A stretch of 64,000 bases of DNA from Membranipora membranacea (lineage: Eukaryota; Bryozoa; Gymnolaemata; Cheilostomatida; Membraniporidae). Below are positions 10,150 to 23,488 of the stretch, piece by piece. A program made the position numbers and the translations under genes. The stretch is from contig OU612066.1 in the NCBI GenBank assembly GCA_914767715.1, forward strand, positions 25,456,283-25,520,282, written 5' to 3'. The notes beneath the pieces are model-generated. The model was not told where the DNA came from. It did no database searches and saw nothing but the letters and a program-made list of their open reading frames with translations. Each line of letters begins with the position of its first letter. Within the stretch, counting starts at the first letter, position 1.

Positions 10150-13100
10150 CTGGAATATAAAAATATAAAATGTTCTAAGAATTTGCAGTGGAAAATATTG
10201 ATGACACACTGAGTTGTCTACCCCTTGCATGAAAGCTAGAAAAAATTTCCGAAAGGCTTTTAATATTTTTCCAATTTGTTTGATCCTCCCACACACATAT
10301 ATCATCATAATACAAAGTGATCCATATCATCTTTTAATAAAACATGGTTCTTTATAAAATACTAGATTTTGGACATTACCCATAGCCTAGTTGAACTTTG
10401 GTCGGTCATGATTTTATATGATGGAGACATAACATGCATGCAATATGATCACATCATGATGACAAATACTACCGATGGACTTGTTTATTGATGCTGCATT
10501 TAATTGATGTACCATCAGTTGTTAAATCTGTGCAGATCTTTGCTGTAGACTTAGTGTTCACATGATATTGTTGTGGGGTATAGGTTCATGAGCACCCTAG
10601 AAAACAGTGAATATGCTGTCTGAATACCAGCCCCAATAGTTTTTAAACATATACCGGTAGGGAGACAACTCTCATTTTAGGAAAGGTGACAAATAATACA
10701 GGAAACCTGGCTAAAGCTACTGCTGCAGTCACAGTTCTGGTGGTCTGATCTCTGACATCAGAATTAAGACGCAGACTCAGTCTACTGATATGTGGCTCTG
10801 TCTCAGGAAAGGACCAGCATGTCTACAGATATTTTGATCCACATTACCTAACATTCTGTCAGGCAGAATTGACGCGGCGGATGCCAGATCAAAGACAACA
10901 AAGACATCAGATCTTATCGATGACATAATTTATCGGCTTCTTGGCCACACGCAGTTCTTGGAATTCTAGGGAGTCTAGCCTATAAATGATGTCGATGTTT
11001 GATGATCAGTTTATGCTTTTACTCAATGTCTCACCTTTGGCGGCTGTGTTATTCTTAGCTCATGGACTGTTTATGGTCACCAGCAGAAATGCAAGGTTGT
11101 CACATCGCATGGCACTTGCATACCCCCCCCCCCCCCCCTACGGTTCATATTACAATTAACCATTTAATCAAACTTTTGCTTCCCTTTTCACCAATAAGAA
11201 AGTGACTGCGAAACTTTAGACCACAATTCTCATTTCACGCCACTGTCTACTTAGATTCATCGGTGAGACTTAGAGCTAGCAACCTATGGTAGAGACTCTT
11301 CACCTATTTCTTAACCATTTGAACATGTTCCCTATAATGTTATTGCTGACCAATTTGATTCTTTTGTGGTAATAACTGAATACCATTACTTATTTATAGT
11401 GACATAAGTTTCACCTCCTAAATGTTGTCAGTTTTTGAGAATAACCAGGTGCACTTTGTTAGTAACGGGAGCAAAAACAGCATGAGGATATGACGTACTT
11501 GAACAAAATTTATCCTATCAAGGACTACCCCTTGTGCAATAAGTAATAAATATAAATAACACCAATTTGATGGGGAACATAACCCTTGACTTAAGTGTTA
11601 TGTTAAGTTTGAACACAATCCCATCACTATAATCAGAGTGCGATTCATTTTATGGATAAGAAAATGATCAAAAGCTATTCATCGATTTGAAATTTTTAAA
11701 TTTTACAAAAAAAATAACAATGCCGGGTATTTTGGCAGCGATATAAAGGATATATATCCTGATTCCCCAAACACATAGGAATGCAATGTCCCTTGATATA
11801 TAAAGTTAGCAGGGAGATCACCTGAGTGCTAGCGGTGTGATAAGTTATGTGTCATGTATTTACGTTTGTTACTGCTGGTGCCAAAAATTAATTGCCCTTA
11901 TATTGTAAAAATACATTTCACAATAGCAAAGCGTTAGTGACTCCACCATTGTGCCCACGTATATACTTGGTAGGTATGTGTAAATGTTGCATAATCGTTT
12001 GGCCAAGAGCACAGAATAGCAATAGATCTGGACTTTGTAACAAGAACCACCATCTCTATTTCCAGCCTACAAAACTGACAACCAAAATATTTTGAGGAAA
12101 ATATGTGATCATTCTCCCTGATGTGATACAGGACTATTTTGAAGTTGTGTGATCCTGCTACATACCAAAATTGTTAATCATCAAAGTTATTGAGTTCAAA
12201 ATCTGTTGCGACAACATGAACTTAATTAAGTTATTTTATCGGTATTGTTTTTATTTCATGTAGGTTCTTTATCTCTAGTTGAAGAGTGTATTCAGCAATA
12301 CCTAAAGTGTTGATAACATGGGAAAAACGCCACCATGCCGAGTCACTGACAAGACCTTAGCAACACACACACCCAGCCGGACACACTTTTCTAGCCCGCT
12401 TACTCATGTATAATGGTTAAAACTAAGAGGGCGACTCATAAAGGACCCCGTTTGGTGGACAGGAAGTTTTGTAGGTTCATTTTATGGGAGTCACAGCTAT
12501 CTTATCAACATGTGGCTTTTATGATGACTTAATTCCCAACCAGCCTAGTTTTACGCCTGATAAGAGATACTGTTTTGCAACGCCTGCCTGACCTGAACGT
12601 CACGAAACTAGCGTGTAATTTCGAAATACTTACTACGCTACTAATGCTGTATTACTAGACGTTAATGAGTAGCTTCAACAGCCCCTAGAGATGCTATTAA
12701 GCCCTTCTTTTTTGTGTAATACCTTAGATAATGCTGCAATCAAAAACACATGCTGCCTACTCTGGCCTTGCAAGCTAGCCGGAGCTGCTGCCGCTGCCGA
12801 GGCAAGCGTGTTATTGATTTTCATAATTATGACTTTCTATTCTCATCTTGGCCGAGTTGGATGTTGTTTTGATATTACGTCAATACATCAGCTCAAAAAA
12901 AATAATCAGTTTATCCTTAGCCAACTTCCTTTTCCAAAAGCAAATAGAGTATTTTCGCAATCCGGATTTGTTGAGCCTCTCTTTTGGGTCGATGAAGAAA
13001 GTTGCAATCGTGTTTTTTGCATCACGCTACACTTTGATTTAGTAACAAATGAAGAATTAACACGAAAAGGCAATAAATGATACATATCATTGCCAGGTAA

Positions 13101-14468
13101 TAAGTTTTAGGATTTAAATTCCTTCCATCAAGAGGAAACTTTTAATTTGCTGGAATGTTTTCATTACTCATCAACTCTTTTAAATCGGTATCATTTTTTG
13201 TCTTTCTGTTGTTCACTTCCTCATTGTTCTAATGACTTCAAATCTTGTAGGGCTGGGAATCTTACGTGAAGATAAGTCCGTATTTTCAATCCTGCCATCT
13301 TCGGCTTCCTTATATGTTATACGTAGTGAGATGATTTCTTTCAAAGTTAACAAAATAGCCAGGGCAAAAATATCAGCTTACAAGGACATAAAAACTGTTG
13401 ATGCTTCTTAGTGCAATGTCTATTACCAGGGGAACCATCAGCTTAGTGCACTTGTGGATGTGACAGGCCCACTGAACGCACTGCAGGTAGAGATGTACTC
13501 AGAACTCAGGACCTCATTACACAAGGCAGCTTATATACGCCCCATTGACAAATGAATAACTTGTCTCCAAATTATTATAAATGTGCGTCTCCCCCATAGA
13601 TATCTATGGTCTCCACCCTAAAGTCAAGTTGGTAAACCCACTCATGTAACAGCAAATCTCCAATACAACCCATCTCTTTTATCGCCTGTTTGAACTCAGA
13701 GTGAAAGTCATTTTTAAGGTTTTATCTATTTTTATGGGATGCATTGCTAACATATTTCATCCAAACCCTCCAAAAATCCCTGTAGTAAATCAGCCTTATC
13801 ATACTGGATGGCATGCTTCACTTGAATTGGGAAGTCAGTGTAAGCCAAAATTGGCAGGACTTCTAAGAGCTGATATCCAATGATAGTTTAGCTCCTGGTT
13901 GTGAACAGAGCAGAGTTGATCGAATCTATTAGTCATCTGGTGGTTGTGATTGCATCCACACAGTAGGGAAGCGATTGCCGGTGGTTCAGATTCCAGCCAC
14001 ATCCTCAACCCACACGGTCCTAGCTACACCCAGCAACTGGACTTTTCAACCAGGGGTCCCATCCTAACACATCTAACGGTTATGTATCCTATTGATTGGC
14101 CTGGTCTGAAATCCAGGACTGTTTTTTTCATGTCTCCTGATAATCAGGAGTCCGACTGCTCAGGTTAATTATAAGGATCATAGGGACTTTTTTGGTGACT
14201 CACGTTCATTCCCCTATAAGTCAGGTCACACACAGGCCGATGGCCATATCATAGAAATGAGTGCTAAGAGCTGACAGAAGTAACCAATGTGTCAATGGTC
14301 TAATGTGATAATTCTCTTATCAAGGCCATCATCAACACTGTACCACGGCTAGTTAGATCCGGCCAACCGAACCCCCTTTCCTATTGGTCAAGTCCAAGTT
14401 CAACTATCATTCATTTACAGACCACTCAATATTTAGTCTTATAAAGAGTAAGTACCGATTCGACTTAC
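10150..14468. other. Non-coding, probably intronic
   Basis: Apart from a C16 tract, no exon with both splice support and protein resemblance was found. A frame at 12.69-13.08 kb is open for 129 codons, but its composition (an alanine run, no family signature) and lack of splice context argue against a gene. Confidence 0.4.
11123..11138 (+). repeat. C16 homopolymer
   Basis: Sixteen consecutive C residues; length is likely polymorphic and prone to sequencing error. Confidence 0.9.
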
Positions 14469-14673
14469 GTATGCGGTGTGGAGGGCAGGTTTTATGTCAG
14501 AGGCTTGTAACAATGCCGCGCATAGAGCGTATACATCTGTCGGTTCATTTACATATCTCCCACACGGACATTCCGGACATCCATTGTTGTTAAGGTCGTT
14601 TTTGAAATCTCTCAGAGAATCAGGCTCGTCCGAGAAGTCATTGTACCCGTGAAACAGCGGAGAACCGTCAATA
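14469..14673 (-). CDS. Internal exon of an unidentified cysteine-containing protein
   Basis: The exon is bounded by an acceptor (TTTGTAG|T) and a very good donor (CATAC|GTAAGTCG) and encodes 68 complete codons without a stop. The peptide begins SIDGSPLFHGYNDFSDEPDS and contains the Cys cluster 'NGCPECPCGRYV' and a helix-like 'VYALCAALLQAS'. The composition is that of a real exon, and the cysteines suggest a secreted or zinc-binding protein. It was not recognised. It could belong to the gene ending at 10009 (same strand, downstream), but the connecting exons were not found. It cannot continue the chain at 16.5-16.8 kb, which ends in a stop. Confidence 0.5.
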
Positions 14674-16382
14674 CTACAAAACAAATCACGGAATCAATAA
14701 AACAAATGAGGAGTTGTCCTATTCTTTTCTCAGATGAAAGAGTATAACGTATATATTAGTGGCAGAAAAAAGATAAAATTTAGTACTTTTTTTAGGATGC
14801 AACTATTTCTTGCCACCGTATATCTAAGTGGTGGACCAAAGTTGTTGTTGGAATTAGAATTCAACATAGTAAAAAAATTAATACTTCAAAGCGAACAGAT
14901 GCTAGCTAGTGAAGTTGCTGCCCAGTTAATGCCTAGACCTGGTATATGGAACACGAGAGGATGAATTTTCCAGTCTTGATTAGGCCTATCAAAACTCAAA
15001 AACTTTCTCGCTAAATGGGTGTGTCCAATCATATAACGTAGGCTACAATGATGTTGCAAGGACTTTTCCTATTTGCCCTAATTATCACGCCTTACGTCAT
15101 GATCGAACTCCCACGCCACCTTTGGTGTCCCAGGAGTCTGTTATGTCGAGACCTTAGCTGTTTGGATATGATGTGATGTTCTCAGAAACCAATTAGGCCT
15201 TCCATTACAAGTAATCTTCCTCACCCAACCCACGCAAACAAAAAATCTGTATCTAACCATTTGCTCATATGATTGGTCACAAATCATCTAGTAGTGGGAA
15301 AAATGTGAGGTCAGGTGAAAGCATTGCCTAAGGTCACATGGCAGCAGCATCATCATGCTGATTATCGATAGTGATGACATTGCCAGATGTTACCGAACTG
15401 AACAGAGATGGTTAATAACTTCTGTCAAATTAGCTGAACACAACAAAGTGACAGCTTGTACACATCCGTGACTTTCATAATCAGCGGAATGTTGCGTATT
15501 TATCAATTGAGTTTGCTCAACTAATGCCAATCAGCTAACTTTTTAAGACATCATTACAGCGGTTCTCATAATCACTAATCTAATAGCGTTTACCTAATTA
15601 GACTGACAACATGGGAGATTCTTTATGAATCAACCCAGCCTGCCACTCAGAGCTATCAACATCGGCAGCCAGCGAGGGTTTTGTTTTTCTAAGTACAAGT
15701 GCGCATCTAGGACATCTCAATAGGTATATATTGGCTTGGAAAAAACAAAGTCAGGCGCAATATGTAAGATGATTTAAAGGATGCCAATCAATAGACTGCT
15801 GTGTATTAAATCTTACTATTGATGATGTAAATGTAAAAGTACCGTAATACACAACAGTACAAAATGCATTAAAATGATTAATAAACTTTTATTTCTCCTT
15901 TCATTGATGCTAATTCCCAAGCTGCCTCACTTTTCAGGAAGGATAAACTTGATATTATACAGAATCTCATAAAAGTCTATTCATTCTAAGGACACATATG
16001 CTGCAGCAGATCTTCGGTGCTTTGCAATCATAAGAAAAATCAATTAATCTTGATGAGGTCTTCAGCATTTTCTTATTAAATAATTCTGAGGCAGAGTGCA
16101 TTTTGTACACCTATCATTGCAGACACTGCTTTGTCCTTCAGCTTCAAGATGCAAATGGTTCTGTAATAGCCTTGGCAAATGGCCACTATTTTTGTTTTAA
16201 TAGTGGCCGTGTAAGAAAAATGTGCAATGCTCGAAAATATTCTGAAAAACCACCATCACTCTACACAGTAGGAGATTTTTCCGTTGGCTTCACTTTCTGT
16301 AACATATATTCAGGGTTTTCTGTAGAAAACTAAACCCATACACTAAATAGGGCCTATTCGTTAAGCCCTTGGTTATGAGTCT

Positions 16383-16540
16383 AGATCAAGTTTGCTCCTG
16401 TTTGTCTGCATTCGGAGTTAATCCCCTATGCAGAAGAGCCGAGAATAAAAGCCTATAATGATTGGTGGCACGCAAATTCTCGCTCATATCAGTAGAGGAA
16501 AGCGACTCCGAATTCAGTTAAACAGGATCACACTTGATCT
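16383..16540. mobile_element. 158-bp MITE of the CCTGCATT family overlapping a stop codon
   Basis: The left arm 16383-16418 (AGATCAAGTTTGCTCCTGTT, then CTGCATTCGGAGT) and the right arm 16505-16540 are inverted copies, matching at about 31 of 36 positions. Ends and internal words (GATCAA.CTTG, CTGCATT, GGAG) link it to the 7.87- and 63.84-kb elements. The right arm overlaps the last codons and the TAA of the minus-strand exon at 16518-16638. Confidence 0.6.
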
Positions 16541-16802
16541 CGGCAGGAAGTTTGGGACGTGTTCCAGACTCCCTGATGTAGGCCAAACCCAAGTTGCTCA
16601 CAATGTACTCTGATGTCTTTTGTGGATTGCGGAACAATCTCACAAATAAAAGATTGCAAGAATTTTTAGACATCAATGGTTTTGTTGACATACCGGATGT
16701 TATGGCAGCTGTACATAGGCGCGTTATACTGTTTGCCTGAGGTTTCACCACTACAGCTCACTGTTCTGTTGTGCACCATAATCTTCAGTTCAAACGATGT
16801 AT
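16518..16802 (-). CDS. Two candidate 3' exons of an unidentified, probably extracellular protein
   Basis: Exon A (16694-16802) follows a TTTTTTACAG acceptor and encodes 'SFELKIMVHNRTVSCSGE' and a second Cys ('YSCHNIR'), ending at a GTATGT donor. Exon B (16518-16638) follows a weaker TTTATTTGTGAG acceptor and encodes a peptide with FRNPQKTSEYIVSNLGLAY, ending KCDPV and TAA. The 55-bp intron between them keeps phase (CG|A gives Arg). An N-glycosylation site (N-R-T) and paired Cys suggest a secreted or ectodomain protein. Upstream exons were not found and the family was not recognised. The C-terminal 'EIKCDPV' and stop lie in a MITE arm, so the end may be a recent acquisition. The short intron is the weakest point. 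Confidence 0.45.
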
Positions 16803-19800
16803 CTGTAAAAAATAAGGATAATTTTTGTGAGGGATTAAGCTTTATGTTATGTTCCACGAGTTTATGTTATCGACTGGGAGTACTACGGGCACTCTGAAAA
16901 CTTGTTATCGATTGCAGGGTGCCACAAGACATTCCACTGTAGAATAACAACACCACCAACATCATCATTTGCCTTGTTTCTCTTCTTAAAAAATGCTCTA
17001 TCATTGCCCCAGCGCTCAGATACAGTTGGAGAGTACCAACTTGCCTACATTCTACTCCCTCTTCCCTAATAGCAGACTGCCATTAGCTCTGCCCAATCTA
17101 GAGCCTGAGTCCAACACCTTAGGCCTTAGACTAGGCCCATCCTAAAATACAACAGCAGATGGGCCGACTTCTTGACACGATTGCATAATAATCATTTTGA
17201 TCAGGGTCGCGAAATCTGATCTTCCGTTTCTTAACCTCTTTATATTGAGCTGAGCCCTAAAAAACTGCCCAGTTAAGAGTGGCTGTAAATCAAATTTAGC
17301 ACTGAGTTTGTTATGGCTATAATCTTTGCTAAAAATATAAGATGGGAATGATTGAATAATCATGATAAATCAAAAACAGCTGGGCGTATGGTTATGAGTT
17401 ATGCAGAATGTACTAAATTTTACGTACACTAGATTTATTTTAGTTACAATTGCGGATATGTTTTCAACTGGAAATGGATGAGATAGGTGAGATCTATATT
17501 TCAGAGGCGAAGGGAAAATATCAAAAGAAAATATCTATAAACATGCAACTTGATACCCTGTGTTCGGTAACAAGAGTTGTTATGATCATGTATCACAAAA
17601 GGGGAACGGATGACGAAACCAAAAGAATGGGCTCATGTATTCAATTATGTAAACTCACAAAAACGTTATGAGCAAACAATACGCTGCATCAGGTTTTTTA
17701 TCAAGCCTCATCAAATCCAATAAACCTGCGTGTAAGTTTAAATGCAAATCATTCAGTGCGGCCTTACAGTCATTTACATGAGTGAATGTGTGTAGCTTAT
17801 CGGCATTTTTGCTCATTTGCATGAACAAAGCCATGGTTCGGGCTAATCCGAAAAGAAAAAAGCTTTGTCGTTAGAAATCCATGATCGGGACAGTGATTGT
17901 GTTTTTGGTGTGTTAGGTATAAATCATGCATGAGTAGCATAGCTATAGAATCTGCTTGATGACCCGTGAGTAAGTTGTAGTGTACGGCAGGGAATTAAAG
18001 AATTATAGATTATTTAACATGTAGTAAGTATTATTAGTTGCCAGTTGGGACTACTTCGTCTATGACATTTCCTTCACTGACAATGCCATATCAAGCTTGG
18101 CTAGTCAGTCCAATAACCTAAATAAAGGTTTTTTTGTAACATCTCAGACTCAGAGTCCAGACCTTAAAACTGAGTAATAAATCCCAATGATCCCCGAAAG
18201 CCGAACATAATATGGTCATTCCAAGAAAAGGCGTATTGCAAGTACCAACGACGAGTCGCACCTCCCTCTCAAGTTTTGTATTGACCAAAGTTACAGCGAT
18301 CATAGTTGCCCTGGGGCTACCTTTGGTTGCATATTTTGTCTCCCCTTGTGATAGAACTGGCTTTTAGGTATTGTATTTAAAAGTGCATCCCATGTCTGGA
18401 AGAAAGTTTTTCTTGGACTAGTTTGTGGACATAAGTAGATACATCATCTTACATGTGTATGGTACACTACTCCAAATAAAATACCATGAGTGGAGCTCAA
18501 GGTATTTCCTGTACAGGCCATCATGTATATGAATCAATAAGCTTCTGGCAGCAACCTGACTGACATATGATGTCAAGTGTGAAATCACCATGGCAGCTTT
18601 TCATTCCTAGATATTGTTCGCAGCACATTGAGAACAATATCTAGCACATTGAGAACTCCCTCTCTCAGGGGGTTAAAAAATTCCCTGCCTGTTCAACAAC
18701 TTGACATTTGGAAGTTAGATAACAACTTGGTATACCCTGCAGTGCCATTGATGAGTTGCTGTTATAATAGATTGCCAACAGCGAGTTTTATTACAAACTA
18801 TTGGTACTTTTAAATGCAGTCGATGATTTGTTTGGTTATCTCAGGAGAGCTGGCCAGGCATTCATTTCTAGGTGCAAGGTGGACATAATTCCCCAAACAA
18901 GTTAAAGGTTTACTGGCTGTTACCAGAGACAAAATGATATTACATGAGTGGCATTGGCATAACTGTAATTCCCTCCAATCCATGAGGTTATCGTATATAG
19001 CTTTTGACTGCCCCTTGATGTTATTTTTTCATTTTGAGTTATTCAGCACTTGACGACACCATGGGAACATTTATCAGGGTGGCTTTTTGAAAAATAAATT
19101 AACACAGCAGGACCTCTCCTGCCAACCAACCAACCATAGTGAATTGTGGTGTTATCCATTTACTTGTGACGGAATAGACATCATGCATACATGAAGAAGC
19201 CACCAAATAATTAATGTGAGTGGGCTATGGTCTACTTTGAGGGTAGTGTTTACCAACATGTCAAGGACCGAGATTGATGGGAAAGAGAACAGACCAAAGA
19301 TAATGCATAATATCCACCTCTAATCCTCCATAAAATGTGTGGCATGTGCACTTTAGGTTAGCATTATTTTGAAATAAAAGAAACCTTCACAGGATTAGAT
19401 ATGAAAAGAGAGGCACGGCATATGCCACACCCCGAGTTTAGCGATATGGGTATCAGTCTTTAGGCATTACCCTTTAACCAGAACCCTCAACCACCAGCTC
19501 AACGATGTGGTGGCTTTTCTTAGTTCAGATCTATCCCATCTTCCTTTTTTGTTTGTTGCTAACCAGCAGATTGTGTCTGAAGCATTTTTTTTACACCAGG
19601 GTCAACTAGTGCAGGCTAGGACCAGAATACCATGGTGGTAGTGTCAATCACTTCAGCACTAATTTATCAAAGCAATGGAATTGATTTCAGTGACATATCG
19701 CTGCAAGTGGGCTTAATTTGGCTTACTAACGGCAGTGATATTCAAGCAATATGAACATCTGTTTTTGGGCACTTGGCCTTTATGTCTATTATACAACATC

Positions 19801-21658
19801 ATGCAATGAATTGATTCTCATTAGGCCTTTTTCCGCTGTTAGTTCACAGCTATAATGACCCAAAAAATGGCTAGTGGGGATCGTTTTATTACTTAGGCAT
19901 TCCTGTAAGTTCATATTGTCAGCCTAACTATTTACAATGGGCTTTATAGCAGTTCGGCTCCTATAACATTTACTGCAATAGACCATAACAACCTAAAAAC
20001 AGACAGGCCCATTATGTTATGCAAAGGCAGGCTGCATTACAAATCAAGCCGTTTTTTTCCCTTTCAATGCTAGAGGTTCTAATCAATAAACTGTTTGAAT
20101 AAGCTAGCATTTAGCTCAGTGTTATGTTATGTATATACAATACAGCAATCTTAAAAAATAGCTCATAGTCTCAAGTGTTATGCAAACAATGCTTATGTGT
20201 GCCCTTACTCGATAATGCAGGGTGGAGGTAAAGTCTTATCAATAGACGACAATGCCCAACTTTGTTATGGGTTGTTATGAATGGTGTTTACACCAAGCTA
20301 ATTTCTTGCTTCACTACTCAGAAACCAGGAACCTGTATTCAACCCATATCTCTGAGATGTATGCCATGTTATAGTATTTGAATTTTTGGCAAACTGCGAC
20401 AGTTGTAGTTTAAAACTAATGTCATTTACATACACATTAGTAAGGGTTAAAAGTTGTTGACTTGTGTTCTTGTTAAACAATCATTGTAATTTGTGACAGG
20501 TTTGGTTGTATCTAACACAGAGGCTATGGAAAAGAGATTTAACAATCCTACCCACATTACTTCCCAATAATCCTGTCCTACAATCAACATCAGAGTCCAC
20601 CTGGATATTTCCCTAATTCACCAGACTAGACACCCTGTCCACCGCAGACGCACCAATATGCTCCCTTCCTGCATACGCTGACCGACATTGAGCAGGAACA
20701 TTTCCATAACCGTCAATTACAGTTAAATCTGTCTGCGATCTTAAATACTTCACAATACTCTAGGTCTTCCACCTCCAATGACAACTGGATTTTGAACCCA
20801 ATATGGAAATCAGATTTTAAAACATGTCATTACATCTGTTTTGGTAGCTTCATTCATTGACTTGTGTATTTATTGTGCATCAAATTTAGAACCTATATGT
20901 TTGTTTCAACAGGGTGTAGTAGATAGTATTACAGTCGTAGTAATGGAATTCTCTTCCATCACCATAATTAATTCGTTTGGGATAGTGCAATGAACTTGAA
21001 ATAGCCAAAAATCTTATAGCGGATCCCTTTTTTGACCTACTGGAACCACTTCATAAACAGAATGTGTGACAAAATAATCTCTCTTGTCAATACAACTCCC
21101 AAAGTTTTAGACCTATGGATGTTGATTATTTGGTCATTTTTGACAGGTCTTTTAACCAACCCAACCAGAAAATCACTTCACGCAGTAGTACCATGAACTT
21201 CCACACACTAGAATAAGTTACCACATCAGCTCCTGGTGGAACCAAAGTCTAATTCAACTCCTGGTCACACAAAACCACCCTTCATTTAACTCAAATCAAT
21301 GGTTTCAGTGCAATTATTCCCACAGGAAAACAAAAAATCCAACAAACGACCCATAAGCAGCTTTTTCCCACTGTACACTGTCAAACCACCAAATCTTGTC
21401 AATATCCAGGCTACAAAAGGGCTAATGTAAATGTTTGGATTTTATGCCTATAAATAAGCTATTAATAAGGATCCTACATGTACCTGAGATGCTTTGTTGT
21501 CTCAATGCCTTGTATGTTACGTAAGAGATCAGAGACCAATGGTGTTGGCACCAGTTGGTATATCAACACCTGACTTAACTGGATCCCTTATGGCCTTGGC
21601 TTGAATGGTAATTGGGATGGATTATGTAATTAGATTAATTTATGGGGAAATCAGGCTG

Positions 21659-21722
21659 GAAGGATCGACCAGGGCATGGACGGATGGATCAGGGCCTGGA
21701 CGGGTGGACCAGGGCCTGGACC
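21659..21722 (+). repeat. About 20-bp minisatellite, three copies
   Basis: Successive copies of GGA(T/C)C(G)ACCAGGGC(A/C)TGGAC with small differences. Confidence 0.75.
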
Positions 21723-23467
21723 TAATGGTAAAAAGCCAAGTCTAAGCGCCACACTATGAGAAAATGGAGGCTAAACTTCCGAAGATTTAGATTATGCATC
21801 TTTTGCCTGGACAATGGTGTCTACAGCCAGTTTGCCTGGTTAATCAATGGGGATGTGATTGATTCAGAAATAGCACTTGGACATGATTCATGACGCAGTA
21901 CCAGATGACAAGGCAGTCTACTCGGGATACTATCAAAAGACAGATTGTATTTCCCTTTCTCTGATCAATTATGTAGATAAATGGAGTGGATATTTTTCAT
22001 TCAGTGCAAATGCTACTAATGAAAGCCGAGTGGATGAATTTTTGTGATCAGCTCATTGCATAATATGGTACTTTAGAGGTGTGCAAATGTTTTTTACTGT
22101 CTACAATAAAATATTCGAATTATCTTGTTGCAAATGATGTAATACACAAAGAAGGCAGCCAGAATCAAATGCTATCCTGTCCTCAGGTTACGGCAAGGCC
22201 ATTTATTATAGTTTTATGACCAATGCAATCCCCTTTTAGCAATTATTATACACCCCACTTTTTTCCTCTGTCAATTGATACCACAGGTAAAACAACACCT
22301 ACAGTAATTCTGTGAATCAGACAAGTAACGCCACTTGAATTTGATACCAGCCTACCATAGGAGTGCTTTTCATGTAGTAAGATATTTCGCAGGCATCATA
22401 CTCCTACTCAATTTTTACAATCATTGACTGCATCCACCACACACAGTCTGTGATGACCTATTATGCTCAGTGAAAGCCTATACATAGCATAATAGGCACT
22501 GTAATTACTATTTTCAAGTAACAACATTGGATTCGCATAATAAAAAAGTAGTTTAGCATGGTATGTACACAGTTCAATGTTCATAGGGCTTGTCCAGGCT
22601 ACGTCTACATTTAGTTGAAAGGATGCTGAGAATATAGGTGGAAATCAATTTGACAGCAAATTATAAACTCTGATGGAGTGAGTACTATTTTCATGCCAAT
22701 GCAATGTAACAAATTATAGAGGCAATTAACAGAATTAGGCAGGTATGAACTTCATGAACTCATTGACTATCCAGGAAGTCCATCATCTTCCAGTCAATTT
22801 ATCCCAGAATATTTATGCGCCTCTGATACCTTCCTATTCACTACCATATTACTCTGATTGAAATGATTTAGAATCGGTCTGAAGCCTGTAAATTTCCGTT
22901 GACTTGGTGCCAGTCATTCCAAAGATCGGGCAGTCTAAAATTTCTAATGTACCAGATATTATGAATGGAACTCTTTGCAACCTGCATTTGCTTGTTAACT
23001 TATTTTGAGCAGGGAACTTCCTTACAGCCAAACTTGATGTCTGATAGCATTTCCTTCGCTATGAACACTGTGAAACATTGGATTGGAATGCTCTACGAGC
23101 AGAGCTTATCAACTGTTTTAGGTAGCAAAAACTAGAGCACCTTTGTTTAATAACATGACTGTACCGTAAAACATTGATAAGACACCATAACAGTTTTTAA
23201 GATAAAGCAAGCTCTACAAGCCTGTGTATATTTATATTTTATCAGTTAAGCTGTCAAGCGTTGGCTCGACTATGACTTAATCCCAAGTCACGCTTCAGAT
23301 GAACAATTGGCACTGTAGCTTTGCAGTTTTTTGGCAGCGGCCATCATGCATATAAAAATAATTTTCCTGCTTGTCAGAATATCTAAATGTTTACAAAACA
23401 GTGTCAGAAGAATTGGAATAATTAGTAAGCTTTGATGACCTTCTCTCATCATTTTTTGACATTGAAC

Positions 23468-23488
23468 GGGGGGGGGGGGGGGGGGGGG
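23468..23488 (+). repeat. G21 homopolymer
   Basis: Twenty-one consecutive G residues; capable of forming G-quadruplex-like structures, and length is uncertain in assemblies. Confidence 0.9.

Noticed and set aside
12691-13080. 129-codon plus-strand open frame
   Set aside because: Low-complexity alanine stretch, AT-driven composition, no homology pattern or splice support.
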